From Paucimonas lemoignei (lineage in GTDB: Bacteria; Pseudomonadota; Gammaproteobacteria; Burkholderiales; Burkholderiaceae_D): a stretch of DNA of 64,000 nt. Made by a program: the position numbers and the translations under genes. Shown here piece after piece: positions 9,519 through 19,763 of the stretch. The stretch lies in contig NZ_SLZQ01000001.1 of the NCBI RefSeq assembly GCF_004342585.1, positions 558,001-622,000 of the forward strand. Direction: 5' to 3'. Below the pieces are notes generated by a model. That model saw only the letters and a program-made list of their open reading frames with translations. It was not told where the DNA came from and made no database searches. Each line of letters begins with the position of its first letter. Position 1 is the first letter of the stretch.

Positions 9519-10445
9519 CTATGCTTTCTGCTGCGTCTTCACGACCTGCATTGCCGTGGCAATCAGGCTGCTCATGTCGCCGAGGTTAGCAGGCAGGATC
9601 AGGGTATTGTTGGTGCGCGCCAGCTCGCCGAAAGCGTTCACGTACTGTTCCGCCACCTTGAGGTTGACCGCGTCCGCCCCGCCCGGAGACTGGATAGCCG
9701 CGGCAGTTTTGCGGATCGCCTCTGCCGTGGCATCGGCGATCGACAGAATGGCGGATGCCTCGCCCTGCGCTCGGTTGATGGCTGCCTGCTTTTCTCCTTC
9801 GGACTTGGCGATTGCCGCCTCGCGCTCACCGGTGGCGATATTGATCTGTTCCTGCTTGCGCCCTTCCGACGCCGCGATGAGCGCGCGCTTTTCGCGTTCC
9901 GCCGTAATCTGCGCCTGCATGGCATGGAGAATTTCCTGCGGCGGCGTCAGGTCCTTGATCTCATAGCGCAAGACTTTCACGCCCCAGTTGGCTGCCGAAT
10001 CGTCGATGGCCGAAACCACTGCCGTATTGATGTGATCGCGTTCTTCGAACGTCTTGTCCAGTTCCATGCGCCCGATCACCGAACGCAGCGTGGTTTGCGC
10101 CAACTGCGTGATGGCCATGATGTAATTGGAGGAGCCGTAGGATGCCAGCTTGGGATCGGTAACCTGGAAGTACAGGATGCCATCGACCTGCAACTGCGTA
10201 TTATCCTTGGTGATGCAAACCTGCGGCGGCACATCAAGCGGGATTTCCTTCAGCACGTGCTTGTAACTGACGCGATCGATGAAAGGCACCACGATATTCA
10301 GTCCGGGCCCCAAAGTCGCGTGATATTTGCCCAGGCGCTCGACCACCCAGGCATGCTGCTGCGGAACGACCTGGATGGTTTTAATGACAAAAACCACCGC
10401 CAGGATAAAGATAAGCAGCGATACGCTACCGAAGCTCAATTCCAT
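9519..10445 (-). CDS. qmcA: SPFH/stomatin-like membrane protein (QmcA family)
   Basis: Membrane-anchored band-7 protein thought to organise membrane microdomains or act with proteases. 308 aa: one N-terminal membrane segment (about residues 5-23), the SPFH domain (about 25-190), then a long Ala/Glu-rich coiled coil (about 190-260) and a C-terminal tail. The pairing with an NfeD protein 43 nt upstream is the classic qmcA-nfeD operon. Function inferred from family only. Confidence 0.9.
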   Translation of the reverse strand: MELSFGSVSLLIFILAVVFVIKTIQVVPQQHAWVVERLGKYHATLGPGLNIVVPFIDRVSYKHVLKEIPLDVPPQVCITKDNTQLQVDGILYFQVTDPKLASYGSSNYIMAITQLAQTTLRSVIGRMELDKTFEERDHINTAVVSAIDDSAANWGVKVLRYEIKDLTPPQEILHAMQAQITAEREKRALIAASEGRKQEQINIATGEREAAIAKSEGEKQAAINRAQGEASAILSIADATAEAIRKTAAAIQSPGGADAVNLKVAEQYVNAFGELARTNNTLILPANLGDMSSLIATAMQVVKTQQKA

Positions 10446-10488
10446 CTTACCTCCCCTTATTGTTATCGGACGAAAACCAAGAAAACGA

Positions 10489-10932
10489 TCATGCCGGCCC
10501 GCCGGCCAGAATCAGGCGGCTGCCACGGACCTCCACGATCTTGAATACGCCGGGCACCGCGGCATGGCCCGGTGCCAGTTCCACATCCCATTGCGCTCCG
10601 CGGTACATGACGCGTGCACTGGGATGGGCGCCCGGCTGCTCATTCCATGCCGGCACCGCCACAGTTTGGCCGATGTCCAGATTGATGTTCGGATCGTTCG
10701 CAGCTTCAAAGCGGCTAGACTTGCCGCTTCGTCTTTGCCGCAAAGTGAGCGTAGCACTGGCGCCAACAATGGCGGCGGCCAGTAGCTGAGCCCATAATGC
10801 GCCGCCCGATACGGCTACCAGGGCGCCGGCAGCCATGCCGATTGCCACCATCAATAGATAAAACGTCCCTGTAAACAGCTCAACGATGACCAGCGTCGCG
10901 GCCATGATCAGCCACATTACCCAATCTGCCAT
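10489..10932 (-). CDS. nfeD: NfeD family membrane protein
   Basis: Partner of SPFH proteins. 147 aa with several hydrophobic segments in the first 75 residues and a C-terminal OB-fold (about 90-145, with GAQWDVELAPG) typical of NfeD1b. The ATG at 10930-10932 is chosen because GGAGG sits 5 nt upstream; the frame is open further but without a better site. A terminator-like hairpin ends 37 nt before this start, which bears on regulation. Confidence 0.88.
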   Translation of the reverse strand: MADWVMWLIMAATLVIVELFTGTFYLLMVAIGMAAGALVAVSGGALWAQLLAAAIVGASATLTLRQRRSGKSSRFEAANDPNINLDIGQTVAVPAWNEQPGAHPSARVMYRGAQWDVELAPGHAAVPGVFKIVEVRGSRLILAGGPA

Positions 10933-10969
10933 TACCACCTCCACAAATGACATATTGTCAGTATGCACC

Positions 10970-11003
10970 AAAAACAAAACCCCCGGGCCAATGGCAACGG
11001 GGG
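10970..11003 (-). terminator. Terminator hairpin upstream of nfeD
   Basis: Stem CCCCCG/CGGGGG (10980-10985 with 10998-11003, 12-nt loop) followed on the minus strand by TTTTGTTTTTGG. Either the end of a short RNA or an attenuator in the nfeD-qmcA leader. Confidence 0.6.
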
Positions 11004-11035
11004 CTCAAGCAACAGCCAATACTACTTGTTTCAAC
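10970..11035 (-). ncRNA. Candidate ~65-nt small RNA or attenuated nfeD leader
   Basis: A transcript begun from the promoter-like pair at 11041-11069 would start near 11035 and end at the 10970-11003 terminator after about 65 nt. No ORF with a ribosome binding site is present. This is prediction from promoter-plus-terminator spacing; I do not recognise a known RNA family. If readthrough occurs, the same RNA is the leader of nfeD-qmcA. Confidence 0.3.
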
Positions 11036-11040
11036 TTTTT

Positions 11041-11069
11041 ATGCTATGCAAGCATGAAGGAAAGTCTAA
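11041..11069 (-). promoter_or_regulatory. Promoter-like pair upstream of nfeD leader
   Basis: On the minus strand, TTAGAC (11064-11069) and TAGCAT (11041-11046) are separated by exactly 17 bp. Each hexamer has four consensus matches. It lies after the ppsA terminator and before the second terminator. Confidence 0.3.
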
Positions 11070-11071
11070 TG

Positions 11072-11098
11072 GAAATTCTTTAGCGCTCAAAGAATTTC
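11072..11098. other. Perfect 10-bp stem-loop in nfeD-ppsA gap
   Basis: Arms GAAATTCTTT (11072-11081) and AAAGAATTTC (11089-11098) flank a 7-nt centre AGCGCTC. There is no U-tract, so it is not a terminator. Its place just upstream of the promoter-like pair fits a protein-binding palindrome as well as an RNA hairpin. Confidence 0.4.
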
Positions 11099-11125
11099 AT
11101 TCGATTCTGTTCCTTTGGCACAACG

Positions 11126-11153
11126 AAAAACGCGGGTCCGTTAGAACCCGCGT
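11126..11153 (-). terminator. Intrinsic terminator of ppsA
   Basis: An 8-bp perfect stem (ACGCGGGT 11130-11137 / ACCCGCGT 11146-11153) followed by a T5 run on the minus strand, about 92 nt after the ppsA stop. Confidence 0.7.
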
Positions 11154-11244
11154 CCAATTCAAGCAACATGCCGATTCAGCCTGGTTCCTTGGTGCCTGCC
11201 AGAGCATCGCAGCCCAACAGGCAGCAAATCCTGGCCAGGCTGCC

Positions 11245-13683
11245 TTACTTGGCTTGCGCCAGCTTTTGCCAGGTATCCAGCACGGTGTCCGGATTCAGGG
11301 AAATCGACGAAATCCCCTCCTTCATCAGCCATTCGGCAAAGTCAGGATGGTCCGAAGGACCCTGGCCGCAAATGCCGATGTACTTGCCCTGCGCGCGGCA
11401 GGCGGCAATTGCCTTCGAAATCAGCGCAATCACTGCAGGATCGCGTTCGTCGAAGTCAGCCGCCAGCAACTCCATGCCGGAATCGCGGTCCAGGCCCAGG
11501 GTGAGTTGGGTCAGGTCGTTGGAACCGATAGAGAAGCCGTCGAAATACTCGAGAAATTGCTCGGCCAGGATGGCGTTGGTCGGCACTTCACACATCATAA
11601 TCAGGCGCAAGCCGTTCTCGCCGCGCTTCAAGCCATTCTTGGCCAGCAGATCGACGACCTTCTTGGCCTGACCGAGAGTACGCACGAAAGGCACCATGAT
11701 CTCGACGTTCGTAAGACCCATGTCGTTGCGCACGCGCTTCATCGCCTCGCATTCCATCTGGAAGGATTCGGCGAAATCCTCGGCGACATAACGCGCCGCG
11801 CCGCGGAAGCCCAGCATCGGATTTTCTTCGTCCGGCTCGTAGCGCGAGCCACCGATCAGCTTCTTGTACTCGTTCGACTTGAAGTCGGACAGGCGCACGA
11901 TTACAGGCCGCGGCCAGAACGCGGCGGCAATCGTCGCCACGCCTTCAGCCAGCTTGTCGACATAGAAAGCCTTGGGCGAGGCATGGCCGCGCGCCACCGA
12001 TTCCACCGCCTTCTTCAGGTCCGGATCGATGTTCGGGTATTCCAGGATCACCTTCGGGTGCACGCCGATGTTGTTATTGATAATGAATTCCAGGCGGGCG
12101 AGGCCGACACCACTGTTCGGCGTAGACTGGAAATCGAATGCCAGTTGCGGGTTCCCCACGTTCATCATGATCTTGACGGGGATTTCCGGCAGTTCGCCGC
12201 GCTGAATTTCGCTCACTTCGGTTTCCAGCAAGCCGTCATAGATCTTCCCCTCGTCGCCTTCGGCGCAGGACACGGTCACCAGGGTGCCATCCTTCAAGGT
12301 GTCGGTGGCATGACCGCAGCCGACCACAGCCGGCACGCCCAGCTCGCGGGCGATGATCGCCGCGTGGCAAGTACGGCCGCCGCGATTGGTGACGATGGCG
12401 GAAGCGCGTTTCATCACCGGCTCCCAATTGGGATCGGTCATGTCGGCAACCAGCACGTCGCCCGGCTGCACGCGTTCCATCTCGGACGGATCGCGGATCA
12501 CGCGCACCGGACCGGCGCCGATCTTCTGGCCGATGGCGCGGCCGGATGCCAATACGGTGCCGCTGCCCTTCAGCTTGAAGCGCTGCTGCACGTCGGTCGC
12601 CTTGACTTGCGACTTCACGGTTTCCGGGCGAGCCTGCAGGATGTATAGCTTGCCGTCACGGCCATCCTTGCCCCATTCGATGTCCATAGGGCGTCCATAG
12701 TGCTTCTCGATGATCACGGCATATTTCGCCAGTTCGATGATTTCTTCATCTTTCAGCGAATAGCGATTGCGCTGCTCGATCGGCACATCCACGGTCTTGA
12801 CCGAACGGCCGGCCTTGGCTTCACCGGTAAATTCCATCTTGATCAGTTTGGAGCCGATGTTGCGGCGGATGATAGGCAGCTTGCCTTCGGCCAGCATCGG
12901 CTTGTGAACGTAGAACTCGTCCGGATTGACGGCGCCCTGCACCACCGTCTCACCCAGGCCGTAGCTCGAGGTGATGAAAACGACGTCCTGGAAGCCCGAT
13001 TCGGTATCGATGGTGAACATCACGCCGGAGGAACCGAGATCGGAGCGCACCATGCGCTGCACGCCGGCCGACAAGGCAACTTCACTGTGGGTAAAGCCCT
13101 TGTGAACGCGGTAGGAAATCGCACGGTCGTTATACAACGAGGCGAACACGTGCTTGATCGCTTCGAGCACGTTGTCGATGCCGACCACGTTCAGGAAAGT
13201 CTCCTGCTGGCCCGCAAAGGATGCATCCGGCAAGTCTTCCGCGGTGGCGGAGGAACGCACGGCAAACGATACTTCGCTAGCGGAATCGTCGACCAGCTTG
13301 TGATAGAACTCGGTGATTTCCTGTTGCAGGCGTGGCTGGAATGGCGTGTCGACGATCCACTGGCGGATTTCTGCACCAGCCTGGGCCAGCGCCCGCACGT
13401 CGTCGACGTCGAGCGATTCCAGGCGTGCCGCGATGCGGTCGCCCAGCGTCTGGCCGCCATCGGGAGCGTGGTTCAAGAAGTCACGAAACGCCAGTGCCGT
13501 GGTGGCGAAGCCGCCCGGCACGCGCACGCCGGCATGCGCCAGCTGGCTGATCATTTCGCCTAGTGAGGCATTTTTACCGCCGACCGACTCGACATCGGTC
13601 ATGCGCAAGTCTTCAAAGGACGCGACGTACGTGCCTCCCTGGGCCGGAGCGTGTGCGGCTCCGGTAGATGCTACATTGGACAT
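11245..13683 (-). CDS. ppsA: Phosphoenolpyruvate synthase
   Basis: Converts pyruvate and ATP to PEP, AMP and phosphate for gluconeogenesis. 812 aa, slightly longer than the E. coli enzyme because of an N-terminal Ala/Gly-rich extension of about 20 residues. The N-terminal ATP-grasp domain contains [12 protein letters not shown]; the phosphohistidine domain has [14 protein letters not shown] with the catalytic His; the C-terminal TIM barrel has the Cys motif in [13 protein letters not shown]. It is divergent from its regulator ppsR, 199 bp away, and ends at its own terminator. Confidence 0.96.
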   Translation of the reverse strand: MSNVASTGAAHAPAQGGTYVASFEDLRMTDVESVGGKNASLGEMISQLAHAGVRVPGGFATTALAFRDFLNHAPDGGQTLGDRIAARLESLDVDDVRALAQAGAEIRQWIVDTPFQPRLQQEITEFYHKLVDDSASEVSFAVRSSATAEDLPDASFAGQQETFLNVVGIDNVLEAIKHVFASLYNDRAISYRVHKGFTHSEVALSAGVQRMVRSDLGSSGVMFTIDTESGFQDVVFITSSYGLGETVVQGAVNPDEFYVHKPMLAEGKLPIIRRNIGSKLIKMEFTGEAKAGRSVKTVDVPIEQRNRYSLKDEEIIELAKYAVIIEKHYGRPMDIEWGKDGRDGKLYILQARPETVKSQVKATDVQQRFKLKGSGTVLASGRAIGQKIGAGPVRVIRDPSEMERVQPGDVLVADMTDPNWEPVMKRASAIVTNRGGRTCHAAIIARELGVPAVVGCGHATDTLKDGTLVTVSCAEGDEGKIYDGLLETEVSEIQRGELPEIPVKIMMNVGNPQLAFDFQSTPNSGVGLARLEFIINNNIGVHPKVILEYPNIDPDLKKAVESVARGHASPKAFYVDKLAEGVATIAAAFWPRPVIVRLSDFKSNEYKKLIGGSRYEPDEENPMLGFRGAARYVAEDFAESFQMECEAMKRVRNDMGLTNVEIMVPFVRTLGQAKKVVDLLAKNGLKRGENGLRLIMMCEVPTNAILAEQFLEYFDGFSIGSNDLTQLTLGLDRDSGMELLAADFDERDPAVIALISKAIAACRAQGKYIGICGQGPSDHPDFAEWLMKEGISSISLNPDTVLDTWQKLAQAK

Positions 13684-13882
13684 AACAACCTCTAGTTTGA
13701 TGATAAGAAATCTTCACGGGGCAATCTCACACTGGAGCCATTTTTGTTATTCTTCTAAGTGACGCGCAACTGCCAAACAATCATTAAAACGCATTTTACA
13801 GTGCGCAATGTGATTTTGCTTTATACAATGATGTTTTTTACGGCATTTTTGCCGTCACAGGATTTTTACGGTTTCCTTACCT

Positions 13883-14734
13883 ATGCCCGACTCTTTGCCC
13901 ACTCCAGCCACGCAGGCCGACCGCACGGCATTCTTCATTTCCGATGGCACCGGCATCACCGCTGAAGCGTTCGGCCATTCGATCCTAACGCAATTCAACC
14001 TGCGTTTCCGGCAAATCCGCCTGCCATTTGTCGATACCCTCGACAAGGCCCACGAAGCGGTCCAAAAGGTCAATCATGCCTATGCCACTGACGGCAAACG
14101 GCCCATCGTGTTCTCGACCCTGGTCAAGCCGGAACTGGCGGCAGTCGTCCGCCAATCGCAGGGCCTGCAAATGGATCTGATCCAGACTTTTGTCGCGCCG
14201 CTGGAACAGGAGCTCGGCATCAAGGCCACGCATACCGTCGGCCGTAGCCATACCATAGCCGATTCGGTTGAGTATAACCGCCGTATCGATGCCATCAATT
14301 TCTCGCTGGCGCACGACGATGGCCAGTCCAATCTAAACTTGGAAGCAGCCGATGTCATTCTCGTCGGTGTATCGCGTTCAGGCAAAACGCCTACCAGCCT
14401 CTATCTAGCCATGCAGTATGGCGTCAAGGCGGCGAATTACCCCTTGATTCCCGACGATTTCGAGCGCGGCAAATTTCCACCAGAGCTGCAAACGCACAAG
14501 ACCAAGATCTTCGGACTGTCGATCGCACCGGACCGCTTATCCGAAGTTCGTAACGAGCGCCGCCCCGGCAGCAAGTACGCCTCGCTGGAAAATTGCCGTT
14601 ATGAAGTCAATGAAGCGGAAAAAATGATGCACAAGGAAGGCATTCGCTGGATGTCTTCCACCGCAAAATCGATCGAGGAGATCGCCACCCTGATTCTTCA
14701 GGAAATCCGGCCGGACAAGCAAACTTATTCGTAA
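13883..14734 (+). CDS. ppsR: PEP synthase regulatory protein (bifunctional kinase/pyrophosphorylase)
   Basis: ADP-dependent kinase and phosphate-dependent pyrophosphorylase that switches PpsA off and on at a Thr next to its catalytic His (DUF299 family). 283 aa. The P-loop GVSRSGKT (about residues 164-171) and the N-terminal FFISDGTGITAE are intact. Divergent pairing with ppsA supports the assignment over the PPDK-regulating relatives. The 5' leader includes a small hairpin at 13840-13855 (ACGGCA/TGCCGT) of unknown meaning. Confidence 0.95.
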   Translation: MPDSLPTPATQADRTAFFISDGTGITAEAFGHSILTQFNLRFRQIRLPFVDTLDKAHEAVQKVNHAYATDGKRPIVFSTLVKPELAAVVRQSQGLQMDLIQTFVAPLEQELGIKATHTVGRSHTIADSVEYNRRIDAINFSLAHDDGQSNLNLEAADVILVGVSRSGKTPTSLYLAMQYGVKAANYPLIPDDFERGKFPPELQTHKTKIFGLSIAPDRLSEVRNERRPGSKYASLENCRYEVNEAEKMMHKEGIRWMSSTAKSIEEIATLILQEIRPDKQTYS

Positions 14735-14799
14735 CGGGCTGTTTGTCGGTACGGGACAGCGCGGCCAATGGCATGTAGCCTGTCATGACGATGCTGATA

Positions 14800-14833
14800 A
14801 TGGATGCCGATGGTGGCATCCATTTCTATTTTA
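14800..14833 (+). terminator. Intrinsic terminator of ppsR
   Basis: A perfect 9-bp stem ATGGATGCC/GGCATCCAT (14800-14808, 14815-14823; loop GATGGT) followed by TTCTATTTTA on the plus strand, between convergent ppsR and the RNA methyltransferase gene. Confidence 0.7.
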
Positions 14834-14839
14834 GCCCGA

Positions 14840-15631
14840 TTATCGGTGCTGAAGAGTCTGGCGCACTTGCTCGAAGAAGCAGACCGCCGCACTTGCGGCC
14901 ACATTCAGCGACTCCACCCGCCCCAGATGCGGAATCGCCACCTGGTTGCTGGCTTTGCTCAGCAAGTCTTCCGCCACGCCCTGACCCTCATGGCCGAACA
15001 GCCAGGCGACTGGCTTGGCCAAATCGATCTCATAGATCGTCTGCCGGGCATGCGAACTGGTAGCCAGCACCGGCAGAGCCGCAGTCTTCAGCAAGGCTGC
15101 AAGATCGGCATTTTCAACGATCTCCAGCAGGAAGTGAGCCCCCATCCCGGCTCTCAACACCTTCGGCGACCAGGCGAACACGGTGCCGGGGCTGCAAAAT
15201 ACTTGCCTGATGCCGGCTGCCGCTGCGCTGCGCAGGATCGAGCCCAGATTCCCAGGATCCTGCAATCGGTCCAGCAAGACTGCCGGCTGCGACAGGATAG
15301 ACGGCGCAGTCGTTTGCGGGGTGGCGACAAGAAAAAAGATGCCGACACCTTGCTCGACCTGGCTCAGCGCGTTGTACAGCGCATCCGGCAAGACAATGCA
15401 TGAGACGCGCCGCGCTTCGCATTCTGCAAGTATGTCGGCAGCCTCGTGATTGCCTCGTGCGGACTGGCTCAGCACGCACATGAGCGGATCGCCGACCAGC
15501 TGCAGATACGCTTCGCACAGGTGCACGCCATCGAGAAGGCTGCGCTGGGCCTTGCGCCGCGCCTGCGAACTGGTGGCCAGCTGCTTCAGTTCCTTGTACA
15601 GCGGATTCTCGCGGGAGCTGATTTCTTTCAT
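14840..15631 (-). CDS. TrmH/SpoU-family RNA 2'-O-methyltransferase
   Basis: SPOUT-fold methyltransferase that probably modifies a ribose in rRNA or tRNA. 263 aa: a short N-terminal substrate-binding domain (about 1-95) and the SpoU domain with the three knot motifs [22 protein letters not shown] and [18 protein letters not shown]. The frame is open upstream, but the ATG at 15629-15631 overlaps the rnhB stop as ATGA, which marks the start. Substrate position is unknown; RlmB-like activity is one possibility. Confidence 0.9.
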   Translation of the reverse strand: MKEISSRENPLYKELKQLATSSQARRKAQRSLLDGVHLCEAYLQLVGDPLMCVLSQSARGNHEAADILAECEARRVSCIVLPDALYNALSQVEQGVGIFFLVATPQTTAPSILSQPAVLLDRLQDPGNLGSILRSAAAAGIRQVFCSPGTVFAWSPKVLRAGMGAHFLLEIVENADLAALLKTAALPVLATSSHARQTIYEIDLAKPVAWLFGHEGQGVAEDLLSKASNQVAIPHLGRVESLNVAASAAVCFFEQVRQTLQHR

Positions 15632-16260
15632 GCCTCTTCCCGGTACAGCAATGCCTTGACGGGTCCGTAAGATTTGCGGTGGACCGGCGATACGCCATGC
15701 AGGCGCAGGCGCTCCAGATGCAAGGCCGTCGGATACCCTTTGTGTTGATCGAAGGCATATTGCGGATACAGCGAATGCAAGTCCGCCAGCGCGGCATCGC
15801 GCGCGGTCTTTGCAAGAATCGAGGCGGCGGATATCGCCGGGACTTTGTCGTCGCCCTTGACTATCGCTTCGGAGCGCACGCCCATCACCGGGCAACGGTT
15901 GCCGTCGATGAGCGCCAGAGTAGGCTGTTGTCTCAATCCTTCGACGGCCCGGCGCATGGCCAGCATGGTCGCTTGCAGGATATTCAATTCATCGATCTCC
16001 GCCTCGGAGCATTGCGCGATCGACCAGGCCAGCGCCCTGGTCTTGATATCGATTGCCAGGGCATCGCGCCTGGCTTCGCTCAGCTTTTTGGAATCGCGCA
16101 AACCGGCGATGGGATTGGCGGGATCGAGAATGACTGCCGCCGCGAAAACGGGTCCGGCGAGAGGGCCTCGCCCCGCCTCATCCACACCGCATACCAGTTC
16201 ATCGGCATGGTCGAACAGGAAAAGGCTGGCGGTCTCGCCGTCCTTGTGTATCGTTTTCAC
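15628..16260 (-). CDS. rnhB: Ribonuclease HII
   Basis: Cleaves RNA in RNA-DNA hybrids and starts removal of single ribonucleotides from DNA. 210 aa. The acidic catalytic residues are in [12 protein letters not shown] (Asp27, Glu28), with LRDSKKLS and SILAKTARD also typical. The GTG start (16258-16260) overlaps the lpxB stop as GTGA, and the stop overlaps the next ATG as ATGA, so the lpxB-rnhB-methyltransferase chain is tightly coupled. The lpxB-rnhB link is widely conserved in proteobacteria. Confidence 0.95.
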   Translation of the reverse strand: MKTIHKDGETASLFLFDHADELVCGVDEAGRGPLAGPVFAAAVILDPANPIAGLRDSKKLSEARRDALAIDIKTRALAWSIAQCSEAEIDELNILQATMLAMRRAVEGLRQQPTLALIDGNRCPVMGVRSEAIVKGDDKVPAISAASILAKTARDAALADLHSLYPQYAFDQHKGYPTALHLERLRLHGVSPVHRKSYGPVKALLYREEA

Positions 16261-17444
16261 GCTGAAACCCTTGTGACATTGCCTGGCGCCGACTTACCGA
16301 TTAAATCCAGCACCGCTTGCGCGCTTTCCTTCGCGGTATTGCGCAACAGGCTATGGTGCATATCGATGAAGCGCTGCTCGAGCGTGTTACGCAAGGCGAC
16401 GTTATTCAGCTGGTTTTCCAGGGCGTCGGCAAGCGCCTGCGGCGTCGCGGCATCCTGAAGCAATTCAGGCACGAGGAAATCGCGTGCCAGGATATTCGGG
16501 AGTCCGACCCAGGGTTGATAGGCCATGTGCTTCAGGACGTGCCAGGAAGCGCCCATCATCTTGTAGCCGATCACCATCGGCTTCTTGAACAGGGCCACCT
16601 CCAGGGTCGCGGTGCCGGAAGCCACCAGCACCGCGTCTGCTGCCGCAATCGCGGTATGCGATTGTCCTTCCGTCACCATCACGCGCACATCCTGCAAGCC
16701 GGCATCCGCCAACAATTGCTGGAAATACTGGCGCTGCTTTTCCCCTGCCATCGGCACGACGATGCGCATGTTCGGCTCGCGCTGCAGCAATATCTTTGCC
16801 GCGCCGATAAAGGCGGCGGTATTGTATTTAAGCTCTGACATGCGACTGCCCGGGAGGATCGATACCACCGGCGCATTTCCGCTCAACCCTAGTGCGGCGC
16901 GCGCCGCAGAAACATCTGGCTCAAGCGGAATCACTTCCGCCATCGGATGGCCCACATAAGTCGCCGGGATACCTGCCTTGCGGTAGATTTCCTCTTCAAA
17001 AGGAAACACGACCAGAATATGCGATACGGCTTTCTCGATCTTCTTGATGCGGCCGCCGCGCCAGGCCCAGATCGACGGCCCGATGAAATGCATGGTCGGG
17101 ATACCGGCCGCTTTCAGCTGCGCTTCCAGGCCAAGATTGAAATCGGGCGCATCGACACCGATGAAGACTGCCGGCCGCTCTTTCAGCAGGCGGTCGCGCA
17201 AGGCAAGCTGTATTCCCTTGATTTCTCGGTAATGCGCCAGCACCTCGAACAAGCCGCGCACCGCCAGCTTTTCCATCGGCCAGTCGGAAACAAAGCCGTG
17301 CTGCGCCATGTGCTTGCCGCCGATGCCGTGGATATAAGCATCAGGCAAGGCCGGCCGCAAACCGGACAACATCCGGCCTGCCAGCAAGTCGCCCGACGTT
17401 TCGCCAGCGACCATGGCCAGCGAAAGCTTAGCGGATGATGCCAC
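16257..17444 (-). CDS. lpxB: Lipid-A-disaccharide synthase
   Basis: Condenses UDP-2,3-diacylglucosamine with lipid X to the lipid A disaccharide at the inner membrane. 395 aa with [13 protein letters not shown] at the N-terminus and the glycosyltransferase-19 core ([17 protein letters not shown]). I choose the GTG at 17442-17444: it gives a 10-residue lead before MVAGE, as in homologues, and GGAA lies about 10 nt upstream. The alternative ATG at 17414 would start directly at MVAGE without a ribosome binding site. With the GTG start the gene overlaps lpxA by 17 nt. Confidence 0.93.
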   Translation of the reverse strand: MASSAKLSLAMVAGETSGDLLAGRMLSGLRPALPDAYIHGIGGKHMAQHGFVSDWPMEKLAVRGLFEVLAHYREIKGIQLALRDRLLKERPAVFIGVDAPDFNLGLEAQLKAAGIPTMHFIGPSIWAWRGGRIKKIEKAVSHILVVFPFEEEIYRKAGIPATYVGHPMAEVIPLEPDVSAARAALGLSGNAPVVSILPGSRMSELKYNTAAFIGAAKILLQREPNMRIVVPMAGEKQRQYFQQLLADAGLQDVRVMVTEGQSHTAIAAADAVLVASGTATLEVALFKKPMVIGYKMMGASWHVLKHMAYQPWVGLPNILARDFLVPELLQDAATPQALADALENQLNNVALRNTLEQRFIDMHHSLLRNTAKESAQAVLDLIGKSAPGNVTRVSA

Positions 17445-18216
17445 GGGTATTGGATTCCAGGAATTCGCGCAGCAGGCGGATATGCGCTGCGGCATCGGGA
17501 GTTTTTTGCTCTTCCTGCGCCAAAGCGGCCTTGGCATCGTCCAGCGACAGGCCTGCACGGTACACCAGCTTGTAGGCGCGCTTGATCGCGGCAATCTGAT
17601 CGGACGTAAAGCCGCGGCGACGCAAACCTTCCGAATTGATACCGGCAGGGACCGCGCGATTGCCTGCCGCCGTCACGAATGGCGGTACATCCTGACTCAC
17701 CGCGGCGGTAAACGCCGTCATCGCATGCGCTCCGATCTGGCAGAACTGATGCACGGTGGTGAAACCACCGAGGAATACCCAGTCGCCCAGGTGCACGTGT
17801 CCAGCCAAGGTGACATTGTTGGCGAGAATAATGTTGTTGGCCAACTGGCAGTCATGCGCAAGGTGCACATACGCCATGATCCAGTTGTCGTTGCCGATCC
17901 GCGTTACACCGGCGTCCTGCACGGTGCCAAGATTGAAGGTACAGAATTCGCGAATCGTATTGCGGTCGCCGATTTCCAGCCGTGTCGGCTCGCCTGCGTA
18001 CTTCTTGTCTTGCGGCGCGGCGCCCAGCGAGGCGAATTGAAAAATCTGATTATCGCAGCCGATCGAGGTATGCCCCTCGATCACCACGTGCGGCCCGACT
18101 TTGGTTCGCGCACCGATCCTGACGTCAGGACCGATTACCGCATAGGCGCCAACCTCGACCGTATCATCCAGCTGCGCCTTTGGATCGACAATCGCGGTCG
18201 AATGAATCTTGCTCAT
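17428..18216 (-). CDS. lpxA: UDP-N-acetylglucosamine acyltransferase LpxA
   Basis: First enzyme of lipid A synthesis: moves a 3-hydroxyacyl chain from ACP to UDP-GlcNAc. 262 aa. The N-terminal two thirds are hexapeptide repeats forming a left-handed beta-helix, with the catalytic-His region [12 protein letters not shown]; the C-terminal helical domain follows. The start is the ATG at 18214-18216 ([14 protein letters not shown]). It lies 5 nt after fabZ, in the standard lpxD-fabZ-lpxA-lpxB order. Confidence 0.96.
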   Translation of the reverse strand: MSKIHSTAIVDPKAQLDDTVEVGAYAVIGPDVRIGARTKVGPHVVIEGHTSIGCDNQIFQFASLGAAPQDKKYAGEPTRLEIGDRNTIREFCTFNLGTVQDAGVTRIGNDNWIMAYVHLAHDCQLANNIILANNVTLAGHVHLGDWVFLGGFTTVHQFCQIGAHAMTAFTAAVSQDVPPFVTAAGNRAVPAGINSEGLRRRGFTSDQIAAIKRAYKLVYRAGLSLDDAKAALAQEEQKTPDAAAHIRLLREFLESNTRGIIR

Positions 18217-18221
18217 GATCT

Positions 18222-18704
18222 TCAGCCTACTGTTTGTCCTGCATCGGCGACGCTGCGCATGGTGCACATCAATTCCGCCTCCACGGCCACTTGCCCGTCG
18301 ACCGACGCCACTGCCTTGTACTTCCAGATGCCTCGCGCATGGCGCACGACTTCCGCCTGCATCTTCAACTGGTCGCCGGGACCGACCGGACGCTTGAAGC
18401 GGGCACCGTCGATGCCAAGGAAATAGACGACCGAACTGTCGTCCGGCTTGATGCCGGCGCTCATAAACGACAGCAACGCAGCAGTCTGCGCCAATGCCTC
18501 GATCATCAGCACGCCCGGCATGACCGGCTTGTGCGGAAAATGGCCATTGAAGAATTCTTCATTGATCGTCACGTTCTTGATGGCCGTGATCGACTTCCCC
18601 GCTTCCCAGTCAAGCACGCGGTCCACCAGCAGCAAGGGATAGCGGTGCGGCAGATATTGCTTGATCTCGTTGATATCGAGGCTTTTCATTTCAGGGGCGT
18701 TCAT
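18222..18704 (-). CDS. fabZ: 3-hydroxyacyl-ACP dehydratase FabZ
   Basis: Dehydrates 3-hydroxyacyl-ACP in fatty acid elongation and shares its substrate pool with LpxA/LpxD. 160 aa hot-dog fold. Catalytic His55 ([11 protein letters not shown]) and Glu69 (LMIEALAQ) are present. The ATG at 18702-18704 overlaps the lpxD stop as ATGA, which supports this start over the internal Met6. Confidence 0.96.
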   Translation of the reverse strand: MNAPEMKSLDINEIKQYLPHRYPLLLVDRVLDWEAGKSITAIKNVTINEEFFNGHFPHKPVMPGVLMIEALAQTAALLSFMSAGIKPDDSSVVYFLGIDGARFKRPVGPGDQLKMQAEVVRHARGIWKYKAVASVDGQVAVEAELMCTMRSVADAGQTVG

Positions 18705-19753
18705 TCTGTTTGTTCTCGTAAGGATTTGATGGATTTTTCAAGTTCCCGGATTTTCTCACGCATCGAAGGCAGATTGCGCACAAGCGCGGCAGATTTTTCC
18801 CAGTCTGCGTTTTTCGCCATCGGAAAAACCGCCGTGTAATGTCCCGGCTCTGCAATCGAACGCGACACCAGCGTGCCCCCGGAAATGTGCACACGATCGG
18901 CGATGGTGATATGCCCGTTGATCATTGCGGCGCCGCCGATGGTGCAGTACTTGCCGATTTTCACGCTGCCGGCGATACCGACGCAGCCCGCCATGGCGGT
19001 GTGATCGCCGATCTCGCAGTTGTGAGCGATCTGGATCAGGTTATCAATTTTGACGCCATTGCCGATTACCGTATCAGCCAGCGCACCGCGGTCGATGGCG
19101 GTATTGACGCCGATATCGACGTCGTCGCCGATCACTACCCTGCCGGTCTGCGGAATCTTGATCCAAGCCCCGCCCTCATTGGCAAACCCGAAGCCATCGG
19201 CGCCGATCACCGCGCCGGAATGAACGATGCCACGCGCGCCAATAATACAGCCGGCATGAAAGGTAACGCGGGCATGGAACTGCGTTTCAGGACCGACCTT
19301 TGCATCGCGGCCAATGAAGCTCAGCGCACCGATTACCGCACCGGCGCCGATTTCGACTCCTGCCTCGATGACCACCTGTGGACCGATACTGGCATCCGGC
19401 GCCACCCGCGCAGTCGGATCGACCACGGCGCTTGGATGGATACCGACAGGCGCAGGAATTGCATGAAGCAAGGCGAAATACTGGGCTGCGCGTGCAAAAT
19501 AAGCGTACGGATTCGCTGTAACAATGCGTGCGCCTTGGTATTCAGCACCGATCGCCTCGTTATCCGCAGGCGAAAGGATCAAGGCAGCCGCACCGGTTTG
19601 CGCGGCCTGCTTGCGCAGCTTCGGGTTCGACAGAAATGTGATATGCGACGCGTCCGCGGCGTCCAGCGGTGCAATGCCGGCGACTTCGATTGCATCATCG
19701 CCGATCAGCTGACCACCCAAGCGATCAACCAGGGCTTTTAATCGGGTGCTCAT
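18701..19753 (-). CDS. lpxD: UDP-3-O-(3-hydroxyacyl)glucosamine N-acyltransferase LpxD
   Basis: Adds the N-linked hydroxyacyl chain, third step of lipid A synthesis. 350 aa: N-terminal uridine-binding domain with [11 protein letters not shown], then a long left-handed beta-helix of hexapeptide repeats with the catalytic-His region ([18 protein letters not shown]), and a C-terminal helix. The ribosome binding site GAGGGGG lies directly after the T-tract of a terminator-like hairpin (19764-19806), so expression may be set by readthrough from skp. Confidence 0.96.
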   Translation of the reverse strand: MSTRLKALVDRLGGQLIGDDAIEVAGIAPLDAADASHITFLSNPKLRKQAAQTGAAALILSPADNEAIGAEYQGARIVTANPYAYFARAAQYFALLHAIPAPVGIHPSAVVDPTARVAPDASIGPQVVIEAGVEIGAGAVIGALSFIGRDAKVGPETQFHARVTFHAGCIIGARGIVHSGAVIGADGFGFANEGGAWIKIPQTGRVVIGDDVDIGVNTAIDRGALADTVIGNGVKIDNLIQIAHNCEIGDHTAMAGCVGIAGSVKIGKYCTIGGAAMINGHITIADRVHISGGTLVSRSIAEPGHYTAVFPMAKNADWEKSAALVRNLPSMREKIRELEKSIKSLREQTE

Positions 19754-19763
19754 CGCGCCCCCT

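Larger units (their letters stand above)
10933..11244. other. 312-bp non-coding region between nfeD and ppsA
   Basis: No convincing ORF. On the minus strand it holds, in order from ppsA: the ppsA terminator (11126-11153), a perfect 10-bp stem-loop (11072-11098), a promoter-like pair (11041-11069) and a second terminator (10970-11003) just before nfeD. The elements are listed separately. Confidence 0.6.

Noticed and set aside
10963-12648. 561-codon plus-strand frame from the nfeD gap into ppsA
   Set aside because: Runs antisense through the ppsA C-terminal domain; His/Gln/Arg-rich composition typical of a shadow frame.
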